This document shows, piece by piece, positions 59,092 to 64,000 of a stretch of 64,000 nt of DNA. Under the pieces are notes generated by a model, which had not been told where the DNA came from, did no database searches, and saw only the letters and a program-made list of their open reading frames with translations. The position numbers and the translations under genes are program-made. Positions within the stretch are counted from its first letter, which is position 1. The number at the start of each line of letters is the position of its first letter. This stretch comes from Geodermatophilus bullaregiensis (GTDB lineage Bacteria; Actinomycetota; Actinomycetes; Mycobacteriales; Geodermatophilaceae): positions 1,178,001 through 1,242,000 of the forward strand of contig NZ_JAFBCJ010000001.1 in NCBI RefSeq assembly GCF_016907675.1, given 5' to 3'.

Positions 59092-60726
59092 ATGACCTCC
59101 CCGCAGTCCCCCTCCCCCGCCGGCTCCCGGCCGCGCCGCCGTCGCGGCGGCCGCGGCCGCGGCACGGGCACCGGCACCGGCACCGGCAGCACCGCCCAGA
59201 CCCCCCAGCCGCGCCCCGCCCCGGGCACGGAAGCACCGGCGCCCGCCGTCGTCCCCGCCGGCGACGTCGCCACCGTGCTGCCCACCGACACCACGTTCGA
59301 GGCGCTGGGCGTGCCCGCCCCGCTGGTCGAGGTGCTCACCGCCAGCGGCATCACCGCGCCGTTCCCCATCCAGGTCGCGACGCTGCCGGACTCGCTGTCC
59401 GGCCGTGACGTGCTCGGCCGCGGCCGCACCGGCTCGGGCAAGACGCTGGCCTTCGGCCTCCCGCTGGTCGCCCGGCTGGCCGCCTCGACCACCCGCCGCC
59501 AGCCGAAGCGGCCGCGTGCCCTCGTCCTGGTGCCGACCCGCGAGCTGGCCAACCAGGTGCTGGCCGTCGTCGAGCCGCTGGCCCGCGCCCTCGGCATGAG
59601 CGCGACGACGATCTTCGGCGGCGTCGGCCAGAACCCGCAGGTGCAGGCGCTGGCCCGCGGGGTCGACGTCGTCATCGCCTGCCCCGGCCGGCTCGAGGAC
59701 CTCATCGGCCAGGGGCACTGCGACCTCGGCGCCGTCGAGGTCACGGTCCTCGACGAGGCCGACCACATGGCCGACCTGGGCTTCCTGCCCGGCGTCAAGC
59801 GGATCATGGACCGGACGCCGGCGGTCGGTCAGCGCATGCTGTTCTCGGCCACGCTGGACAACGGCGTCGACGTCCTGGTGAAGCGCTACCTGACGGCCCC
59901 GACCACCCACTCGGTGGACCCGGCCGTCGCCCCGGTGGCGACCATGACCCACCACGTGCTGCACGTGGCCGCGGCCGACAAGCCCGAGGTGGTCCGCCAG
60001 CTGGCCTCCGGCCAGGGCCGCAGCGTGCTGTTCACCCGCACCAAGCACCAGGCCAAGAAGCTGGCCAAGCAGCTCACGGCCTCCGGCATCCCCGCCGTCG
60101 ACCTGCACGGCAACCTCAGCCAGAACGCCCGCGAGCGCAACCTCGAGGCGTTCAGCTCCGGCGAGACCCGTGTGCTGTGCGCGACCGACATCGCCGCGCG
60201 CGGCATCCACGTCGACGACGTGGCGCTGGTCGTGCACGTCGACCCGCCGACCGAGCACAAGGCCTACCTGCACCGCTCGGGCCGCACCGCCCGCGCGGGG
60301 GCCGGCGGCACCGTGGTGACCGTCTCCACGCCGGACCAGAACGGTGAGGTCCGCACGCTGACCCGCCAGGCCGGCATCTCCCCGATCGTGACGGCGGTGC
60401 GACCGGGCGCCGAGCAGATCGCCGAGCTCACCGGCCCGGCCGCGCCCCACGTCGAGCCGGCCCCGGTGCCCGCCGCGCAGCCGCAGGGCCAGGGCGGCGG
60501 ACAGGGCGGCGGACAGGGCGGCGGCCGGCGGCGGCGCTCCGGGGGCTCCGGCTCCGGCGGGTCGGCAGCCACCCCCGCGGCCGGCGGCCGCGGCGGCTCG
60601 GCCGCAGGCAAGCCCGGTTCGGGCCGCGCCACCGGCCCGGCGCGCACCCGCGCCGAGCTGGCCGCCCGGGCCGGCACGCACACGGCGGCCTCCTTCAGCG
60701 GCCGGGCACGGCGCGGCGGTCGCTGA
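59092..60726 (+). CDS. DEAD-box RNA helicase
   Basis: 544 residues. Q-motif region F-P-I-Q, motif I G-R-T-G-S-G-K-T, motif Ia P-T-R-E-L-A, motif II D-E-A-D, motif III S-A-T, motif V A-T-D-I-A-A-R-G-I and motif VI H-R-S-G-R-T-A-R. The N-terminal 45 residues are Arg/Gly/Thr-rich and the C-terminal 90 residues Gly/Gln/Arg-rich, both RNA-binding tails. It remodels RNA or ribosome precursors, typically cold-shock linked. A 281-base leader precedes it without a clear gene, which fits a long regulated 5' UTR. Confidence 0.9.
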   Translation: MTSPQSPSPAGSRPRRRRGGRGRGTGTGTGTGSTAQTPQPRPAPGTEAPAPAVVPAGDVATVLPTDTTFEALGVPAPLVEVLTASGITAPFPIQVATLPDSLSGRDVLGRGRTGSGKTLAFGLPLVARLAASTTRRQPKRPRALVLVPTRELANQVLAVVEPLARALGMSATTIFGGVGQNPQVQALARGVDVVIACPGRLEDLIGQGHCDLGAVEVTVLDEADHMADLGFLPGVKRIMDRTPAVGQRMLFSATLDNGVDVLVKRYLTAPTTHSVDPAVAPVATMTHHVLHVAAADKPEVVRQLASGQGRSVLFTRTKHQAKKLAKQLTASGIPAVDLHGNLSQNARERNLEAFSSGETRVLCATDIAARGIHVDDVALVVHVDPPTEHKAYLHRSGRTARAGAGGTVVTVSTPDQNGEVRTLTRQAGISPIVTAVRPGAEQIAELTGPAAPHVEPAPVPAAQPQGQGGGQGGGQGGGRRRRSGGSGSGGSAATPAAGGRGGSAAGKPGSGRATGPARTRAELAARAGTHTAASFSGRARRGGR

Positions 60727-60740
60727 CCCCTGCGGGTGTC

Positions 60741-60785
60741 GTCGTCGGGACGGTCGGGAAGAGTCCCCCCGACCGTCCCGACGAC
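60741..60785 (+). terminator. Perfect 18-bp terminator hairpin
   Basis: GTCGTCGGGACGGTCGGG (60741-60758) pairs with CCCGACCGTCCCGACGAC (60768-60785), loop AAGAGTCCC, 14 bases after the helicase stop. The strongest hairpin in the window. Confidence 0.85.
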
Positions 60786-60800
60786 CCAGCGAGGTAACCC

Positions 60801-61355
60801 GTGGCTCTGCCCATCACCCTGTCCGAGATCGGCCCGCGGATCTCGGCCGGTGCCTTCATCCTCAACAGCGGGCTGGGCAAGCGCGCCGCCGACGAGCAGA
60901 CCGCGGCCGGCCTGCACGGCTTCGCCACCGGCACCTACCCGTTCCTCAAGGACGTCGAGCCGCGGCAGTTCGTCCAGGCGCTGTCCACCGCGGAGATCGC
61001 GATCGGCGCGGCCCTGTTGACGCCGTTCGTGCCCACCGCCGTCGCCGGCGCCGCGCTCACCGGCTTCGCCGGCGGCCTGCTCGGCCTCTACCTCAAGACG
61101 CCGGGCATGCGCAAGGAGGGCAGCCTGGCGCCGACCGAGCAGGGCCTGTCCGTCGCCAAGGACGTGTGGCTGCTCGGCATCGGCGTCGGCCTGCTGACCC
61201 GCGGCACCGTCGACCGCGGCGGCAAGCGCGTCACCAAGGCCGCCAAGATCCTCGCCAAGGCCAACAAGCGGGTCGCCCGCGCCGAGCGGAAGGCCGAGCG
61301 CCAGAAGGTCGCCCAGCGGGCCGCTCGCGCCGCCAGGACCGCCCGCGCCGCCTGA
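60801..61355 (+). CDS. DoxX-like membrane protein
   Basis: 184 residues. Hydrophobic segments (I-S-A-G-A-F-I-L-N-S-G-L-G-K and G-A-A-L-L-T-P-F-V-P-T-A-V-A-G) with the G-x-L-x-x-x-x-G pattern of DoxX proteins, then a basic, Lys/Ala/Arg-rich helical tail. Role in redox or membrane stress is only a family-level suggestion. GTG start, no strong site. Read-through from the upstream helicase is blocked by the hairpin. Confidence 0.75.
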   Translation: MALPITLSEIGPRISAGAFILNSGLGKRAADEQTAAGLHGFATGTYPFLKDVEPRQFVQALSTAEIAIGAALLTPFVPTAVAGAALTGFAGGLLGLYLKTPGMRKEGSLAPTEQGLSVAKDVWLLGIGVGLLTRGTVDRGGKRVTKAAKILAKANKRVARAERKAERQKVAQRAARAARTARAA

Positions 61356-61395
61356 GACGGCCGGGGACCGAGGGAGCCGGGACCGCCCGGTTCCC

Positions 61396-61947
61396 TCAGT
61401 CCCCGGGCAGCAGCACGGTGCTCACCAGCCGCCGGCGGCGTCCCTCCCCCGGTCCGGCGGCCGTCCGGGCACGCAGCACCTCGCGCAGGTCGGCGACCAG
61501 CGCGGTGAGCTCCGCGTCGGTGAGCCACAGCGCGACCTGCCGGTAGCCGACCCCGTCCTCCGCGGGGCGCAGCCCCTCGTCGCCGGCGCCGTCGACCCAG
61601 CGGTCGAAGTCGGCCAGCAGCGCGGCCACGAAGGTCCCGAAGGCGCGGCGGTGCTCCTCGGGGGTCATGCCCGCCGCCTCGTCCAGGCCGACCGAGGCGG
61701 CCTCGACCACGAGCCGGTAGGTGCGCTCGGTGCTGCCCCGCACCCGCCGCTGCGCGACCACCTCGAGGACACCGGCGTCGGCGAGCAGGCCGACGTGCCG
61801 GTACAGCGTCGCGGCCGGGACGTCGGGCAGCTCGGCGTGCAGGTCCCCGGTGGTCATAGCCCGGTCCCCCAGGAGGGCCTGGACGACCCGGAGGCGCACG
61901 GGGTGCAGCAGCAGGTCCGCAGATGCCACGCCAGCCACCTTTCTCAT
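61396..61947 (-). CDS. ArsR-like winged-helix regulator
   Basis: 183 residues. N-terminal HTH: L-L-L-H-P-V-R-L-R-V-V-Q-A-L-L, then L-P-D-V-P-A-A-T-L-Y-R-H-V-G-L-L-A-D-A-G-V-L, with G-S-T-E-R-T-Y-R-L as the wing. The C-terminal half is a helical effector domain. ATG 61947; the later GTG 61929 with GAAAGG upstream is an alternative. It faces a divergent PH-like gene 37 bases away. Target unknown. Confidence 0.8.
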   Translation of the reverse strand: MRKVAGVASADLLLHPVRLRVVQALLGDRAMTTGDLHAELPDVPAATLYRHVGLLADAGVLEVVAQRRVRGSTERTYRLVVEAASVGLDEAAGMTPEEHRRAFGTFVAALLADFDRWVDGAGDEGLRPAEDGVGYRQVALWLTDAELTALVADLREVLRARTAAGPGEGRRRRLVSTVLLPGD

Positions 61948-61984
61948 GATTGACAACGGTCTCATCGCTGAGAACAATGGTCCC
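61948..61984. promoter_or_regulatory. Divergent start gap with short inverted repeat
   Basis: TCTCA-tcgc-TGAGA (61960-61973) lies in the 37-base gap between the HTH regulator and the PH-like gene, next to TTGACAACGGT. With so little space, it is the likely promoter and possible operator for both. Confidence 0.4.
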
Positions 61985-62344
61985 ATGGCGACGATCGAGA
62001 CGACATCCGGGACGCTGCGCGTCTCCCTCACCCGGACCGAGAAGGTCCTCGGGCTCCTGCGCGACCTCGAGGTCCCGCTGAGCGCGGTGCGCTCGGTGGC
62101 CGTCGTCCCCGACGGCGTGGCCGCCGCCCGAGGGGTGCGCGCTCCCGGGCTCGGACTGCCGGGTCTCCGGCTGATCGGGACGTGGCGACGGCGCGGCAGC
62201 CGGACCCTCGTGAGCGTGCGCCGCGGCCGGCCCACGGTGCGCGTCGAGCTCGCCGGTCAGTGCCACGACACCGTGCTGGTGTCCGCCGACGACGCGGCCG
62301 CGGTCGCCGCCGCGCTGGACGCGCAGCTGGCCGGTCGCCGGTGA
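61985..62344 (+). CDS. Bacterial PH-like domain protein
   Basis: 119 residues. The chain fits the bPH pattern of short beta strands: L-R-V-S-L-T-R-T-E-K-V-L-G-L-L-R-D, V-P-L-S-A-V-R-S-V-A-V-V-P-D-G, L-I-G-T-W-R-R-R-G-S-R-T-L-V-S-V-R-R-G-R-P. Function unknown. ATG at 61985. Its stop overlaps the next start by four bases (GTGA). Confidence 0.7.
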   Translation: MATIETTSGTLRVSLTRTEKVLGLLRDLEVPLSAVRSVAVVPDGVAAARGVRAPGLGLPGLRLIGTWRRRGSRTLVSVRRGRPTVRVELAGQCHDTVLVSADDAAAVAAALDAQLAGRR

Positions 62345-63273
62345 CCGTGCGCGAGGTCGGGCTGACGGTGCCCGGCGACCCCCCGCTGGCCGGCACCCTG
62401 ACCCTGCCGGACCGACCGGGCCCCGTGCCGGCGGTGCTGCTCGCACCCGGCTCCGGGCCGCTGGACCGCGACTCCGACCACCGGCGGGCCCGCTTCGGTG
62501 TCACCCGGGAACTGGCGCACGCCCTCGCCGAGGGCGGGCTGGCCTCCCTCCGCCACGACAAGCGCGGCGTCGGCGGCACCCCCGGGGACTGGCGGCGGGC
62601 CGGGCTGTACGACCACGTCGACGACCTGGTGCGCGCTCGCGACGCCCTGGCCGCCCGGCCCGAGGTCGACGGCGGCCGGGTCGTGCTGGCCGGCCACAGC
62701 GAGGGGGCCCTGCTGGCCGCCGCGGCGGCCGCGCGCGGGGTGCCGGCCGCCGGCGTCGTGCTGCTGGCGGGGTCGGCCACGCCGGGCGACGAGCTGCTGC
62801 GCTGGCAGGCCCGGCAGATCGCCCCGACCCTGCCGGCTCCCGTCCGGGCACTGCTGCGGCTGTTCGGCACCGACCTGGAGCGGAAGGTGGCCGCGAACCA
62901 CGAGCGGATCCGGGCCACGACCACCGACGTCGCCCGCATCGGCGGCGTGCGCGTCAACGCGCGGTGGCACCGGGAGTTCCTGGCGCACGACCCGCGCACC
63001 GACCTGGCCCGCCTGACGGTGCCGGTCCTCGCCGTGACCGGCAGCAAGGACCTGCAGGTCCGCCCGGACGACCTCGACGCGATCGCGGCGACGGTGCCCG
63101 GACCGGTCGAGACGCTCCTGGTCCCCGACCTCACCCACACGCTGCGCCGCCAGCCCGGCCCGGCGTCGCTGCGCGCCTACCGCGGCGAGCTGCGCCGTCC
63201 GGTCGACCCGGAGGTGCTGGCGACGGTGGTGGGCTGGTGCCGGCGGGTGAGTGGTGTCCCGTCCGTGCCCTGA
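62341..63273 (+). CDS. Alpha/beta hydrolase (S33/dienelactone type)
   Basis: 310 residues. Oxyanion segment L-L-A-P-G-S-G-P-L-D-R-D, nucleophile in V-L-A-G-H-S-E-G-A-L-L, acid in V-T-G-S-K-D-L-Q-V-R-P, His in L-T-H-T-L-R. H-D-K-R-G-V-G is a lid-proximal motif of this type. It resembles esterases or peptidases with wide substrates. GTG start overlapping the PH-like gene. Confidence 0.88.
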   Translation: MTVREVGLTVPGDPPLAGTLTLPDRPGPVPAVLLAPGSGPLDRDSDHRRARFGVTRELAHALAEGGLASLRHDKRGVGGTPGDWRRAGLYDHVDDLVRARDALAARPEVDGGRVVLAGHSEGALLAAAAAARGVPAAGVVLLAGSATPGDELLRWQARQIAPTLPAPVRALLRLFGTDLERKVAANHERIRATTTDVARIGGVRVNARWHREFLAHDPRTDLARLTVPVLAVTGSKDLQVRPDDLDAIAATVPGPVETLLVPDLTHTLRRQPGPASLRAYRGELRRPVDPEVLATVVGWCRRVSGVPSVP

Positions 63274-63376
63274 TCCCGCGGGTCGGGGGTTCCGCGAACT
63301 GCTCCAACGCCGCAGGATCTCCGCCACGGGGCGCCGCCGCCCGGCGGGGCCACCACCCGGTCCCCAGGAGGCCTGC

Positions 63377-63895
63377 GTGTCCCACCCGACCCGCTCCACC
63401 CGCCGCGCCGCGGCCCTCGCCCTCGCCGTCGGCCTGCTGAGCGCCTGCTCGGACTCCGGCGCGAGCGAGGACGCCGCCGGCGCGTCGGCCTCGACGAGTG
63501 CCACGTCCGAGAGCGCCGCGACCAGCAGCGCGGCCCCGGAGAGCAGTGCGGCGGCCGAGACCAGCATCGCCGCACCGGCACCGTCGACGGCAGGAGCGCC
63601 CACCGAGGCCGAGGCCCGGACCGTCACGGCCACCGAGGGTGAGATGTTCATCGAGCTGTCCGAGGACTCCTTCTCCCCCGGCAGCTACACCATCGAGGTG
63701 GTCAACGAGGGCAACGCCACCCACGACCTGGTGGTCGAGCGGGACGGCGAGGACGTGGCCGCCACCGAGAACATCGCGCCGGGACAGTCGGCGACGCTGA
63801 CGGTCACCCTCGAGGCGGGCGAGTACGTCTTCTACTGCTCCATCGGCAACCACCGCGCCATGGGCATGGAGACTCCCGTGACGGTGAGCGCATGA
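63377..63895 (+). CDS. Cupredoxin-type copper lipoprotein
   Basis: 172 residues. Signal peptide with lipobox L-L-S-A-C (C24), a 55-residue Ser/Ala/Thr linker, then a cupredoxin fold with ligands in A-T-H-D-L-V-V (His), and V-F-Y-C-S-I-G-N-H-R-A-M-G-M (Cys, His, Met). Type I copper site is therefore complete. It should carry electrons or copper outside the membrane. GTG start with AGGAGG. Overlaps the next gene by four bases. Confidence 0.88.
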   Translation: MSHPTRSTRRAAALALAVGLLSACSDSGASEDAAGASASTSATSESAATSSAAPESSAAAETSIAAPAPSTAGAPTEAEARTVTATEGEMFIELSEDSFSPGSYTIEVVNEGNATHDLVVERDGEDVAATENIAPGQSATLTVTLEAGEYVFYCSIGNHRAMGMETPVTVSA

Positions 63896-64000
63896 GCCGG
63901 GACACCACGACCCGGACCTCGCGGACCGGCGTCGCGATCGGGCTGCTGCGGCTGGCCGGGGCGGTCCTGCTCGCGGTGATCGCCGTCATCCACGGCTACC
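63892..64000 (+). CDS. Membrane protein, truncated by the window edge
   Basis: First 36 residues only: a polar start (M-S-R-D-T-T-T-R-T) and a hydrophobic helix (V-A-I-G-L-L-R-L-A-G-A-V-L-L-A-V-I-A-V-I-H-G-Y). ATG inside the cupredoxin stop, so cotranscribed. Partner of the copper lipoprotein, identity not known. Confidence 0.7.
   Translation, partial: MSRDTTTRTSRTGVAIGLLRLAGAVLLAVIAVIHGY

Noticed and set aside
56102-59236. 1044-codon minus-strand frame across several genes
   Set aside because: It runs against the SnoaL-like, GlxA-type and helicase genes and its translation is Arg/Pro/Gly-rich without any fold. A typical antisense frame at very high GC.

Overview
The window is a very GC-rich chromosomal segment. 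It has many GTG starts, frequent 1-8 base stop/start overlaps, Gly/Pro/Ala-rich tails, LLM-type oxidoreductases, DUF1206 and HelD proteins. This points to a high-GC actinobacterium; the gene set is compatible with Geodermatophilaceae (Blastococcus, Geodermatophilus, Modestobacter), but that placement is inference. I saw no rRNA, tRNA, CRISPR array, transposase or phage gene.

Layout. (1) 1-7290: an amine/amino-acid catabolic island with an IclR regulator, two divergent APC-type permeases with an inverted repeat between them, a copper amine oxidase with all its catalytic residues, a small membrane protein, a metallo-beta-lactamase-fold hydrolase and a PaaI-type thioesterase. (2) 7265-24231: an aerobic benzoyl-CoA (box) region. 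It holds an amidohydrolase, a DUF6158 protein, a PaaX-like regulator, a complete branched-chain-type ABC transporter (substrate-binding protein, two permeases, two ATPases), an EamA exporter, benzoyl-CoA-dihydrodiol lyase (boxC), benzoyl-CoA 2,3-epoxidase (boxB), an aryl-CoA ligase, a 7Fe-type ferredoxin, a gamma-carbonic-anhydrase/PaaY-like protein and an LLM flavin-type oxidoreductase, and ends with a DUF1810 protein. Three divergent promoter gaps here share one inverted repeat, CTACA-N26-TGTAG, with exactly the same 26-base spacer. This looks like the operator of a common regulon and is the most notable observation in the window. (3) 24335-31431: a glutathionyl-hydroquinone-reductase-like enzyme, a glycine-rich mini membrane protein, a 961-residue secreted proline-rich repeat protein, an AlaX editing protein, a glutamine amidotransferase and a double ABM-like protein. 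(4) 31517-39395: a translationally coupled acyl-CoA dehydrogenase pair, an RsbQ/RsbP-like stress-sensing pair (alpha/beta hydrolase plus PAS-GAF-PP2C phosphatase), a 43-residue zinc ribbon, an Asp-rich secreted protein and an esterase. (5) 39421-47342: a HelD-type helicase, a CYP152-like peroxygenase, a macro-like + SIR2 protein (possible NAD-consuming defence or ADP-ribose enzyme), a DUF308-like membrane protein and tandem DUF1206 proteins. (6) 47364-64000: an SDR reductase and thiolase pair, a STAS protein, small proteins, a sacsin-like GHKL ATPase, an aldehyde dehydrogenase, an MFS transporter with a divergent GlxA/AraC regulator, a DEAD-box helicase, a DoxX-like protein, an HTH regulator divergent from a PH-like protein, an alpha/beta hydrolase and a cupredoxin lipoprotein.

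How the genes work together. Benzoate or a related aryl acid would enter through the ABC system and be activated by the ligase. It would then be epoxidised by BoxB, probably with electrons through the ferredoxin, and ring-cleaved by BoxC. No BoxA-type reductase lies in the cluster, and the semialdehyde dehydrogenase, thiolase and acyl-CoA dehydrogenases that could finish the route lie tens of kilobases away, so their involvement is only possible. The amine oxidase island would turn aryl- or alkylamines into aldehydes that could feed the same central routes.

All protein assignments are by recognition of motifs and overall sequence. No database search was run.
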